From Nonomuraea jabiensis (GTDB lineage: Bacteria > Actinomycetota > Actinomycetes > Streptosporangiales > Streptosporangiaceae), in contig NZ_JACHMB010000001.1 of the NCBI RefSeq assembly GCF_014204795.1, positions 4,216,001 through 4,280,000 on the forward strand: a stretch of 64,000 nucleotides of DNA. The letters are read 5' to 3'. Made by a program: the position numbers and the translations under genes. Position 1 is the stretch's first letter; every line of letters starts with the position of its first letter. A model generated the notes under the pieces. The model was given only the letters and a program-made list of their open reading frames with translations, ran no database searches and was not told where the DNA came from. Below, piece by piece: positions 1 to 7,224 of this stretch.

Positions 1-1
1 C

Positions 2-541
2 GCGGCGGAGGCGCTGGAGGTCCTGCGCGCCAAGAAGAGCCTGCGCCTGCTGCAGTGCCCGGAGGGGCCGTCGCGCCAGGTGGAGCTCCGCGAGATCGAC
101 GGCGGCGTCCTGGCGCAGTCGGTGGACAAGGTGGACGCCTCCGGCGACTCAGCCGCGCAGTGGGAGCTCAAGACCGGCACTCCCGCCTCGCCCGAGCAAC
201 TGGCGGACCTGGAGTTCGCCTGGCGCGCCTGCCGCTCGGTGAAGTCCAACGCCATCCTGCTGGCCAGCGACGGGGCGACGGTGGGCGTGGGCATGGGCCA
301 GGTCAACCGGGTCGACTCGTGCCGCCTGGCGGTCTCCAGGGCGGGGGAGCGCGCGGAGGGGGCGGTCGCGGCCTCTGACGCGTACTTCCCGTTCCCGGAC
401 GGGGCACAGGTGCTGATCGACGCGGGTGTCCGGTTCATCGTGGAGCCGGGCGGATCGATCCGGGACGAGCTGGTCATCGAGGCCGCCGAGAAGGCCGGCA
501 TCACCCTCTACTTCACCGGCACCCGCCACTTCTTCCACTAG
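2..541 (+). CDS. purH: PurH, bifunctional AICAR formyltransferase/IMP cyclohydrolase (C-terminal part)
   Basis: Carries out the last two steps of purine biosynthesis in the cytoplasm, making IMP from AICAR and 10-formyl-tetrahydrofolate. The frame is open at the left edge, so most of the gene lies outside the window; 179 residues are visible. The block FAWRACRSVKSNAILLA is the conserved transformylase K-S-N-A region. The GMGQVNRVDS and DAYFPFPDG segments and the ending TGTRHFFH are typical of PurH C-termini. It stops with TAG at 539-541. The one-carbon enzyme FolD, which makes its cofactor, is encoded 2.2 kb downstream. Confidence 0.95.
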   Translation, partial: AAEALEVLRAKKSLRLLQCPEGPSRQVELREIDGGVLAQSVDKVDASGDSAAQWELKTGTPASPEQLADLEFAWRACRSVKSNAILLASDGATVGVGMGQVNRVDSCRLAVSRAGERAEGAVAASDAYFPFPDGAQVLIDAGVRFIVEPGGSIRDELVIEAAEKAGITLYFTGTRHFFH

Positions 542-704
542 CCCATCGCCGGCGTCCTGCCCCTTCACCGCACCAGGGCCAGAACCCCCCTCTGGCCCTC
601 AACCCACCCTTCCCGCACCAAGGGGACGCGCACGGGCACCGCGATGGCGGGGCACGGCCGACGCGCACACCACCTTCGGCAACACGGACCGCAACACTCC
701 GCCC

Positions 705-784
705 AAGGCGCCTTTGCCGCGCACGGCTTCGTCACGTGCAGGTTTGCCACGCACGGCTTGGTCACGCACCGCTTCGTCGCATGC
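705..784. repeat. Imperfect 15-bp tandem repeat downstream of purH
   Basis: About five 15-bp units lie head to tail. The clearest begin at 720, 735, 750 and 765 and share a CGCACGGCTTSGTCA-like core; a weaker copy begins at 705. Because 15 is a multiple of three, every frame through it stays open with a five-residue repeat, which creates spurious ORFs on both strands. In the rest of the 500-base stretch between purH and the next small ORF I see no gene, RNA or clear terminator. Confidence 0.7.
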
Positions 785-1049
785 GGCGGGCCGCTGCACC
801 ACTCAGGCCCTGACCACCTCATACGGCGAAGGTCGTCGTTTCGCTCGGGGCGTCCGTCGGGTGCGGCGGGGGATCGCCGTGTCGTTCGGGGGCGCTCATT
901 GCGTGATGATCGTCCGATGGCGTCTCAATCGTCCGCTAAAGAGCGGCATAGACGATCATGTTGCCGTTTGGCCGTTTCATGGGCAAGCACATGCCGGCTG
1001 CGGTTACCCTGAGTGCCACCCCTTGCTCGCCAATCCCACGGAGCTCCTC

Positions 1050-1226
1050 TTGCTCGAGTTGATGCTGCAGGCCTTCGTCACCATGAACGGCTTTGCCACC
1101 AGCCCCTTCGTCCTCCTGGTGCTCGCCGTGATCGGGGCTTACCTCGGGAGCCGCGTAGTGGAGATCATCCCGATCACCCGCCGGATCATCGAACGCCGCG
1201 AAGCCCAGGCCGCCGAACGCGAGTAA
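1050..1226 (+). CDS. Small single-span membrane protein, unknown function
   Basis: A short ORF of 58 codons if it starts at TTG 1050, which sits 6 nt after a GGAG at 1040-1043; ATG 1062 and ATG 1083 are alternatives. The product has one hydrophobic span (SPFVLLVLAVIGAYLGSRVV), then a basic tail (ITRRIIERRE) ending in an acidic/alanine stretch. That suggests a tail-exposed inner-membrane peptide. I do not recognise the family. A much longer upstream extension of the same frame is low-complexity and looks like a shadow. It lies between purH and a convergent ROK kinase. Confidence 0.45.
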   Translation: MLELMLQAFVTMNGFATSPFVLLVLAVIGAYLGSRVVEIIPITRRIIERREAQAAERE

Positions 1227-1246
1227 CCCACCGCTCCACCGTCTAT

Positions 1247-1310
1247 GGGCTGAACGTAATCGTCCCCCGAGGCCTGAACGTGGTCGTCCCCCCAAGGCCT
1301 GAACGTCGCC
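1247..1310. repeat. Three direct repeats of about 24 bp
   Basis: Three near-copies of a unit containing GGCCTGAACGTGGTCGTCCC occur with the CTGAACGT core at 1250, 1274 and 1299 (steps of 24 and 25 bp). The third copy decays after the core. They lie in the non-coding gap between the small membrane ORF and the 3' end of the ROK kinase gene. No function is evident; they may simply be slippage products. Confidence 0.65.
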
Positions 1311-1454
1311 GGTGCCCCTCACCTCCTGCACGTTCCTCGCCCCTGCCATAGCGCCGGCTGCTTGGGCATCCTTCATCCAGCGCGGCTCGCTCACCAGAAC
1401 CAGCACCTCCCGCCGTACACCATCGCGTACCGGTAGGAGGCGCTCAAGGGGCGT

Positions 1455-2366
1455 CTAACGGGCCATGGACGCCAAACGGGCTGCTCCCGCCAGGGCTGCG
1501 TCCACGCCGAGAGTGCTCTGATGGACCTTTACCGCCCGGACGAACGCCAGCCCGGCCACGTCATCGAGGATGCGTTCCAAGGGGTCGAACAGCACCTTCC
1601 CGGCCGCCGACACGCCACCCCCGATGACCACCGTGGTGATCTCGACCGCGGCCGCCGTGGAGGCGATCATTCCGGCCAGCGCCCGCGCGCCGCGTTCGAA
1701 CGCCGCCACCGCGACCGGGTCGCCCGCTGCCGCGTCCCTGGCGAGCGTTCGGGCGTCCGCCTGCTCCTGCGATCCGTCGAAGGCGGGGGACCAGCCGTTG
1801 TCCAAGGCCCAGCGGGCGAGGTTGGGGCCGCTGGCGTAGCGCTCGACACAACCTCGGCCGCCGCACTCGCACCGCTCGCCGTTGGGGTCGATGGACATAT
1901 GACCGACATGTCCAGCATTCCCGGTTGGCCCCAGGAGTGGCATGCCGTCGATCACCAATCCGCCGCCGATCCCGGTGGACACGACGATGCCGAGCAGGGA
2001 CGTACTGTCGCGTCCCGCTCCCAGCCAGTGCTCGCCGAGCGCGAAGCACTGTGCGTCGCCGGCGAGCACGGTGGGCAGCCCTGTCAGCTTCCGCACCTCC
2101 TCGCGCAAGGGGAATCCGCGCCAGCTGGGCATGTTCACAGGGCTCACCGTTCCGGCGGCCAGGTCCAGCGGTCCGGCGCATCCGATCCCGACGGCGTCCG
2201 GCGGCGGGCCGCCCTCGGTCACCTCCGTGATGAGAGCCGCCAGGGCGGACATGACGTCCGTGCGCGGCGTGGGCCGTGTACCGGAACGCAACACGGAACC
2301 TTCCTCGTCCACCAGCGCGGCGGCGAGCTTGGTTCCTCCGATGTCAATGGCAAGTACGTAGTTCAT
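1455..2366 (-). CDS. ROK-family sugar kinase (glucokinase-like)
   Basis: Predicted cytoplasmic ATP-dependent hexose kinase. The 303-residue product starts with the phosphate-binding motif AIDIGGTK. The second nucleotide-binding region VVSTGIGGGLV lies near residue 130. The ROK zinc signature follows around residues 150-175: GHVGH, then CECGGRGC. There is no N-terminal helix-turn-helix, so this is the kinase rather than the NagC/XylR repressor branch. ATG 2366 is chosen; a TTG just before it is possible. Which sugar it phosphorylates cannot be read from the sequence. It is transcribed divergently from folD. Confidence 0.88.
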   Translation of the reverse strand: MNYVLAIDIGGTKLAAALVDEEGSVLRSGTRPTPRTDVMSALAALITEVTEGGPPPDAVGIGCAGPLDLAAGTVSPVNMPSWRGFPLREEVRKLTGLPTVLAGDAQCFALGEHWLGAGRDSTSLLGIVVSTGIGGGLVIDGMPLLGPTGNAGHVGHMSIDPNGERCECGGRGCVERYASGPNLARWALDNGWSPAFDGSQEQADARTLARDAAAGDPVAVAAFERGARALAGMIASTAAAVEITTVVIGGGVSAAGKVLFDPLERILDDVAGLAFVRAVKVHQSTLGVDAALAGAARLASMAR

Positions 2367-2541
2367 CAATGTCTGTGGGGGTTGTCGGGCTGGCGGGGGT
2401 CGCCAGGGTGTTCCAGTCCGGGCACTTGTTTGACCTTCTTGGCGCGTATGTCATCGTCGGTCGACGTGGAACGGCAAGGGGACCTCCTACCTCCGTGAGC
2501 ATGTTGCCGGCGCCCGCAACACTAAGCCCTTCCAAGATCAA

Positions 2542-2555
2542 TGACAACGATGTCA
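2542..2555. promoter_or_regulatory. Short inverted repeat in the ROK-folD gap, possible operator
   Basis: TGACA-ACGA-TGTCA is a perfect 5-bp inverted repeat. It overlaps a direct repeat CAACGAT-GT-CAACGAT. It lies ten bases before the first DnaA box in the divergent region, so it could be a regulator site for either gene. The evidence is the symmetry alone. Confidence 0.3.
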
Positions 2556-2564
2556 ACGATTGCC

Positions 2565-2615
2565 TGTGGATAACCGGGGCTGACTGCCTGGTATCTGTGG
2601 ATAACTTGTGGATGT
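2565..2615 (-). promoter_or_regulatory. Cluster of DnaA boxes upstream of folD
   Basis: Two perfect copies of TGTGGATAA, the complement of the consensus DnaA box TTATCCACA, lie at 2565-2573 and 2596-2604. A 7/9 match, TGTGGATGT, follows at 2607-2615. All three have the same orientation. The folD start is 122 bp downstream of the last box. No dnaA, dnaN or gyrB gene is nearby, so this is not the usual oriC setting. A DnaA-controlled promoter or a DnaA-titration site is the likelier reading. Confidence 0.6.
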
Positions 2616-2736
2616 TGGCGCCCGGGGAGTCCTGGGTCAACGTGGGGAAACGGTGGGCTGCTGCATGGGCAAGGGTGGGTGGCGGCTGCCGGGAGTGGCG
2701 TGCTGAGGGCATGGGGGGACATGGAAGGATTGCCGC

Positions 2737-3582
2737 ATGAGCGCAGTGAAACTCGACGGCAAGGCAACCGCCGCCAAGATAAAGGCAGACCTCACGACCC
2801 GAGTGGCCGCGCTCAAAGAACGCGGCATCACGCCCGGCCTGGGCACCGTCCTCGTGGGTGACGACCCCGGCAGCCAGATCTACGTCGCGGGCAAGCACCG
2901 CGACTGCGCCGAGGTGGGCATCGCCTCCATCCGCGTCGACCTCCCGGCGACCGCCACCCAGGCCGAGGTCGAGGCGGCCATCGACGAGCTCAACGCCTCG
3001 CCCGAGTGCACCGGCTACATCGTCCAGCTCCCCCTCCCCAAGCACCTCGACGCGATGGCCCTGCTCGAGCGCATGGACCCGGCCAAGGACGCCGACGGCC
3101 TCCACCCGATCAACCTGGGCCGCCTCGTCCACATGGTCGACGCCCCGCTGCCGTGCACCCCGCACGGCATCGTGCTGCTCCTGCAGGAGTACGGCGTGCC
3201 GATCAAGGGCGCCGAGGTGGCCGTGGTCGGGCGTGGCATCACGGTGGGTCGCTCGCTGGGGCTCCTGCTCACCCGCCGCAGCGAGAACGCCACCGTGACC
3301 CTCTGCCACACCGGCACCCAGGACCTGGCCGGACACGTGCGCCGGGCGGACATCGTGGTGGCGGCGGCGGGCGTACCCGGCCTGATCACGCGTGACATGG
3401 TCAAGCCCGGCGCGGCCGTCCTCGACGTGGGGGTCTCCCGGGTCAACGGCAAGATCGCCGGTGACGTGGCGCTGGACGTGGCGGAGGTCGCGGGGTTCCT
3501 GACGCCCAACCCGGGCGGCGTCGGGCCCATGACCCGGGCCCTGCTGCTGTCCAACGTGGTCGAGGCGGCCGAACGCGCCTGA
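2737..3582 (+). CDS. folD: FolD, methylenetetrahydrofolate dehydrogenase/cyclohydrolase
   Basis: Interconverts 5,10-methylene- and 10-formyl-tetrahydrofolate, supplying one-carbon units for purine, formyl-Met and thymidylate synthesis in the cytoplasm. At 281 residues it has normal length. The catalytic Y49-x3-K53 (YVAGK), Q97 in YIVQLPLP, the PCTPHGI segment, the nucleotide-binding GRGITVGRSLG and the signature PGGVGPMT near the C-terminus are all present. ATG 2737 follows GGAAGG with good spacing. Its upstream region contains three DnaA-box-like sites. The gene order purH-folD-icd-mdh is a conserved actinobacterial arrangement. Confidence 0.96.
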   Translation: MSAVKLDGKATAAKIKADLTTRVAALKERGITPGLGTVLVGDDPGSQIYVAGKHRDCAEVGIASIRVDLPATATQAEVEAAIDELNASPECTGYIVQLPLPKHLDAMALLERMDPAKDADGLHPINLGRLVHMVDAPLPCTPHGIVLLLQEYGVPIKGAEVAVVGRGITVGRSLGLLLTRRSENATVTLCHTGTQDLAGHVRRADIVVAAAGVPGLITRDMVKPGAAVLDVGVSRVNGKIAGDVALDVAEVAGFLTPNPGGVGPMTRALLLSNVVEAAERA

Positions 3583-3593
3583 CGGACGGGCTG

Positions 3594-3616
3594 CGCGCGG
3601 GGCAGGTCCCCGCGCG
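3594..3616. terminator. Hairpin terminator after folD
   Basis: CGCGCGGGG-CAGGT-CCCCGCGCG forms a perfect 9-bp G+C stem with a 5-nt loop, 11 nt after the folD stop. It lies between two convergent genes, so it may serve both strands. There is no U-tract, as is common in actinomycetes. Confidence 0.65.
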
Positions 3617-3648
3617 AGCCGTCCCCGCGCGAAGTCTCCGCGAAGTCC

Positions 3649-5109
3649 CTAGAACGGGTACGCGGCGATGTCCCCCTGCATGGTGACCCACTGCGTCTCG
3701 GTGAAGGCGTCGACGTTCGCCCCCGTGCCGCCGAACCGCGCCCCCGTCCCCGAGGCCCCTACCCCGCCGAACGGCGCCACCGCCTCGTCGTCCACGGTCT
3801 GGTCGTTGATGTGCACGATCCCCGTCGGCACCAGGTCGGCCAGCGCCATCCCCTTCATCACGTCCCGCGTGAGGATGCCCAGCGACAGGCCGTACTCCGA
3901 GTCCGCCGCCAGCGCCGCCGCCTCCTCCAGCGTGGAGAATGTCGTCACCGGCGCCACCGGCCCGAACACCTCTTCCGCGTACGCCGGCGCGCTCACCGGC
4001 ACCTCGGCCAGCACGGTCGGCCGGTAGAACAGCCCCTCGTACGTCCCCCCGGCGGCGAGCCAGGCCCCGGCGGAGACGCTCTCGGTGACCAGCCGGTGCA
4101 CCCGGTCGCGCTGCCCGGCGTCGATCAGGGGCCCGAGCGCGACCTGCCCGGTGGCGGGGTCGCCCACCGGCAGCCCCGTGGCCTTGGCGGCCAGGCGCTC
4201 GACGTACTCCTCGGCCACGGCCTGGTGTACGAGGTGCCGTCCCGAGGTCATGCAGATCTGCCCCTGGTGGAAGAACGACGCCCACGCGCCCGCCGACGCG
4301 GCGGCCCCGAGGTCGGCGTCGTCGAACACGACCAGCGCCGAGTTCCCGCCCAGCTCCAGGTGGACCCGCTTGAGCAGGCGCGCCGCCGCCTCGCCGACCT
4401 TGCGCCCGGCGGCGGTGGAGCCGGTGAAGGAGATCACGGGGATGTTCGGGTCGGCGACGAGCGCCTGACCGGCCTCGGGACCGCCGGGCAGGACGTGCAG
4501 GAGCCCGCTCGGCAGCCCGGCCTCCTCGAAGACCCGCGCGATCGCGAACCCGCCGCACACGGCCGTCCGCTGGTCCGGCTTGAACACCACCGCGTTCCCC
4601 AGCGCCAGCGCCGGGGCGACCGACCGGATGCCCAGGATCAGCGGGAAGTTGAACGGCGCGATCACCCCCACGACCCCGACCGGCACCCGCCGCGCGAAGC
4701 TGAGCCGCTTGCGGGCCGTCGGCAGCACCTCGCCCAGGGGCTGCGAGGCCAGCGCCGCCGCCTCGTAGCACTCCTGCGCCGCCACGTGCGTCTCGAACCC
4801 GGCCTTGCCCGGCACGCCGCCGGACTCCCGGACGATCCAGTCCTGGATCTCCTGCGCGTGCTCCTCGAACAGCCGTCCGGCCCGCCGCAGCAGCGCCGCC
4901 CGCTCCTCGTACGGCGTGGCGGCCCACGCCCGCTGCTCGGACCGGGCCCGTACGGCGGCCGCCGCCACGTCGTCGGCGCCGGCGGTGCCCGCGCGGCCGA
5001 GTTCGTCGCCGGTGGCGGGCTCGATGACGGGCGCGTCCCCGGCGCGCGAGGCCGTCCATCCGCCGTCGAAGATCGATCCCGTCCAGATCTTGGGGTCGAG
5101 GAACGTCAT
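3649..5109 (-). CDS. Aldehyde dehydrogenase (benzaldehyde dehydrogenase-like)
   Basis: NAD(P)-dependent oxidation of an aldehyde to its acid. At 486 residues it is a full-length ALDH: IAPFNFP and FKPDQRT bind the cofactor, SFTGSTAAGR is the nucleotide loop, the general base Glu is in LELGGNSA and the catalytic Cys is in GQICMTSG. ATG 5109 has a perfect AGGAGG ahead of it. The gene lies 10 bp after the benzoylformate decarboxylase gene on the same strand. The natural reading is that it oxidises the aromatic aldehyde produced there, as MdlD does in the mandelate pathway. The substrate is inferred from this context. Confidence 0.88.
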   Translation of the reverse strand: MTFLDPKIWTGSIFDGGWTASRAGDAPVIEPATGDELGRAGTAGADDVAAAAVRARSEQRAWAATPYEERAALLRRAGRLFEEHAQEIQDWIVRESGGVPGKAGFETHVAAQECYEAAALASQPLGEVLPTARKRLSFARRVPVGVVGVIAPFNFPLILGIRSVAPALALGNAVVFKPDQRTAVCGGFAIARVFEEAGLPSGLLHVLPGGPEAGQALVADPNIPVISFTGSTAAGRKVGEAAARLLKRVHLELGGNSALVVFDDADLGAAASAGAWASFFHQGQICMTSGRHLVHQAVAEEYVERLAAKATGLPVGDPATGQVALGPLIDAGQRDRVHRLVTESVSAGAWLAAGGTYEGLFYRPTVLAEVPVSAPAYAEEVFGPVAPVTTFSTLEEAAALAADSEYGLSLGILTRDVMKGMALADLVPTGIVHINDQTVDDEAVAPFGGVGASGTGARFGGTGANVDAFTETQWVTMQGDIAAYPF

Positions 5110-5119
5110 GGTGAGCCTC

Positions 5120-6787
5120 CTAAGGCTGGAAGTCCGGATCCACGGTCACGGTCACGTCGAGCAGCAGGGGCTCCTCGCGGGCCGCGAGCGACGGCAGCAC
5201 CTCGTCGAGTGCCGCCGTCAGCTCGTCGTACGAGTCCACCCGCCTGGCGGGGCAGCCCAAGGACCTGGCCAGGCCGCCCATGTCCACCTCGGTGAACGGC
5301 GGCCACGGCGCCTTGCCGCCCTGCTTGTCGGCCAGCCGGTCCATGATCGCGTACCGGCCGTTGGAGAGCACGACGAACAGCGCGCCCACCCGGTAGTGCC
5401 TGGCGCTCCAGAGCGCGTGCACGCCGTAGAGGGCCGACCCGTCGCCCACGACCGCGACCACGGGCCGGTCGGGGAGCGCCATCCGCAGGCCCACCGCGGC
5501 GGGCAGGGCGAACCCGAGCCCGCCCATGGCCGCCGACAGGAAGCCGAGCGGGGTCCTGGCGGGCACGAGCCGGTGCAGGTCGGGGCGGGACGAGGGGGTC
5601 TCCTCGACGAGCACGGCGTCGGCGGGCAGCCGCAGCGCCAGCTCGCGCAGCACGTGCGCCGCCCGCAAGGGCCGCCTCCCAGCCGGGACTTCGAGGGCTG
5701 GCACTTCGAGGGATGGCGCTTCGAGGGCCGCAGCCGGTGACGAAGCGGCCGGTGACGAAGGGGGGAGCAGCGCGGCCAGCCGGGCGCAGACCGCCGACGG
5801 CGAGGCGAGGTAGGCCAGGTCGGCCGGGCTGCGATGCGCCTCGGCCGGGTCGTCCGTGATCACCGCGATCGACGTCCCCGGCATCACCAGCGGACCGGGC
5901 GCGTACGGGTACTGCCGGAAGACGGGAGCCCCCACCGCGAGCACCACGTCGTGCCCCGCCAGCGCCTCCCGCAGCCGGGACCGGTCGGCGGGCAGCACCC
6001 CCGCGTACTGCGGATGGTCCTGCGGGAACCCGGCCCGCCCCCCGAACGACTCCTGGAACACGGGACACCCGAGCCGCTCGGCCAGCGCCACCAGCGCGTC
6101 CCACCCGGCCCCGGCACCCGCGACGACCGCCGCCGACCGGGCCCCCGTCCCAGCCCCCGCGCCCGCGCCCGCGCCCGCGACGATCACCGGCGACCGAGCC
6201 CCCGACAGCAGCTCCACCAGCGACGCGAGGTCGTCGTCCGAGACTCCGGCGGGCCGCACCATCCGCGCGGGCGCCGCCACCGTCTCCCCGGCGAAGGGCG
6301 CCTCCCAGTCGTCCATCGGCACCACGACCAGCGCCGGCCCGCGGAAGGTCGTCGCCTCGTGAACGGCCCGGGCCACCGCCCCGGGCACGTCCTGCGCCCG
6401 CACCGGCTGGTCCACCCGCACCGGATAGTCCCCGGCCAGCCCGCTCAGGTGCCCGGCCAGGAACGGCTCCAGCGCCAGGTGCCGCCGGTCCTGCTGCCCG
6501 ACCAGGATCACCAGCGGCACCCGGTTCACCCGGGCGGTGGCGATGGCCCCCACCGCGTTCCCCAGCCCGGCCGTGGTGTGCAGCACGGCCAGTGCGGGCG
6601 TCTCGTGCCCGATCGCCCACCCCGTGGCCATCCCCACCACGGACCCTTCGTGGAGCGCGAGCACGAAACGCAGGTCGTCCGGGAGCCCGGTCAGCAGGGT
6701 CACCTCGGTGGAGCCGGGGTTGCCGAAGATCGTGGTCAGCCCGTACCGCCTGAGCATGTCGAACGTGGCGTCCCGGACGGTCGTCAT
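5120..6787 (-). CDS. mdlC: Benzoylformate decarboxylase-like thiamine-diphosphate enzyme
   Basis: ThDP-dependent 2-oxo-acid decarboxylase, probably turning benzoylformate (phenylglyoxylate) into benzaldehyde plus CO2. The 555 residues show the three-domain plan: NPGSTEV and LHEGS (activating Glu) at the N-terminus, LHTTAGLGN with the His expected in this family, and the ThDP/Mg motif GDGSALYG ending in VVLSN near the C-terminus. The start overlaps the stop of the truncated ATPase (ATGA). The linker around residues 345-370 is a Pro/Ala/Glu insertion encoded by 15-bp repeats. Another benzoylformate-decarboxylase-like substrate is possible. Confidence 0.82.
   Translation of the reverse strand: MTTVRDATFDMLRRYGLTTIFGNPGSTEVTLLTGLPDDLRFVLALHEGSVVGMATGWAIGHETPALAVLHTTAGLGNAVGAIATARVNRVPLVILVGQQDRRHLALEPFLAGHLSGLAGDYPVRVDQPVRAQDVPGAVARAVHEATTFRGPALVVVPMDDWEAPFAGETVAAPARMVRPAGVSDDDLASLVELLSGARSPVIVAGAGAGAGAGTGARSAAVVAGAGAGWDALVALAERLGCPVFQESFGGRAGFPQDHPQYAGVLPADRSRLREALAGHDVVLAVGAPVFRQYPYAPGPLVMPGTSIAVITDDPAEAHRSPADLAYLASPSAVCARLAALLPPSSPAASSPAAALEAPSLEVPALEVPAGRRPLRAAHVLRELALRLPADAVLVEETPSSRPDLHRLVPARTPLGFLSAAMGGLGFALPAAVGLRMALPDRPVVAVVGDGSALYGVHALWSARHYRVGALFVVLSNGRYAIMDRLADKQGGKAPWPPFTEVDMGGLARSLGCPARRVDSYDELTAALDEVLPSLAAREEPLLLDVTVTVDPDFQP
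5688..5762. repeat. 15-bp tandem repeats inside mdlC
   Basis: Three 15-bp units with the core CTTCGAGGG begin at 5688, 5703 and 5718. Two units of a different 15-mer, GCCGGTGACGAAGSG, begin at 5733 and 5748. On the coding (minus) strand they give pentapeptide repeats such as LEVPA and SSPAA in the inter-domain linker, so the frame is kept. Confidence 0.75.
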
Positions 6788-6999
6788 CGCCCGTCCCCGG
6801 CTCGTTGGAGCTGCCGGTAGACGTGCCCGCGCAACTCGCCGAACCGGGGCAGCGAGCGGGTCGTCGGCTGGTCGCGTTCGGGCGGCAGATCCACCTTCAG
6901 GTCCTCCAGGATCACGGTCGGCGACGACGACAGCACGATGACGCGTTGCCCCAGGTAGACCGCCTCGTCGAGGTCATGGGTGACGAACAGCGCGGTCAC
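6784..6999 (-). pseudogene. C-terminal stump of an ABC transporter ATPase (SsuB/TauB type)
   Basis: About 70 residues remain, starting at the switch/H-loop region (ALFVTHDLDEAVYLGQRV) and including the tail typical of nitrate/sulfonate/taurine-type ATPases (VDLPPERD ... FGELRGHVYRQL). Walker A, the ABC signature and Walker B are missing, so it cannot be a working ATPase. Its stop overlaps the mdlC start, which suggests the intact gene once led the operon. Just upstream lies a signal-peptide stump of a binding protein; a deletion fusing the two would explain both. Confidence 0.75.
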
Positions 7000-7045
7000 C
7001 TCCAGATCGGATGGGCGTCGGCGGCGTCGCCGAGACCGACCGCGC

Positions 7046-7123
7046 TCAAGGAGCTGCGGACCAGCTCGTGCCGCCGCAGGCGGTCGTGAACAAGGCGGCG
7101 AGGACGATGAGAGCCCGACGCAC
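7046..7123 (-). pseudogene. Lipoprotein signal-peptide stump of a lost ABC substrate-binding protein
   Basis: A 25-codon ORF with a good ribosome site (GGAG, 5 nt before GTG 7123). It encodes VRRALIVLAALFTTACGG and then stops soon after. Basic start, hydrophobic core and a TTAC|GG lipobox make a complete lipoprotein export signal with no mature protein behind it. It faces the IclR regulator and precedes the ATPase stump on the same strand, so it is best read as the first codons of a binding-protein gene whose body was deleted. Confidence 0.6.
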
Positions 7124-7135
7124 GGCTGCTCCTAT

Positions 7136-7189
7136 TTGTTCGCGATGCGCACATGTATTCTCTGACCGAACAACCCCGTATCGCGGAAC
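7136..7189. promoter_or_regulatory. Divergent promoter with inverted repeats, candidate IclR operator
   Basis: TTGTTCG (7136-7142) and CGAACAA (7167-7173) form perfect arms 24 bp apart. A second nested pair, GTTCGCGAT (7138-7146) and ATCGCGGAAC (7180-7189), differs by one base. They sit between the catabolic operon and the IclR gene, where regulators of this family usually bind. Inference from symmetry and position. Confidence 0.4.
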
Positions 7190-7224
7190 CTACGCTCTTG
7201 CCGGCTCATGTCAAGGGGATCACG

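Noticed and set aside
426..1049. Long plus-strand ORF running from inside purH into the small membrane protein
   Set aside because: The N-terminal two thirds are Ser/Pro/Arg/Thr low-complexity, partly overlapping purH in another frame and partly generated by the 15-bp repeat.
2565..2615. DnaA boxes as the chromosomal origin
   Set aside because: Only three boxes, with no A+T-rich unwinding region and no dnaA, dnaN, recF or gyr genes nearby.
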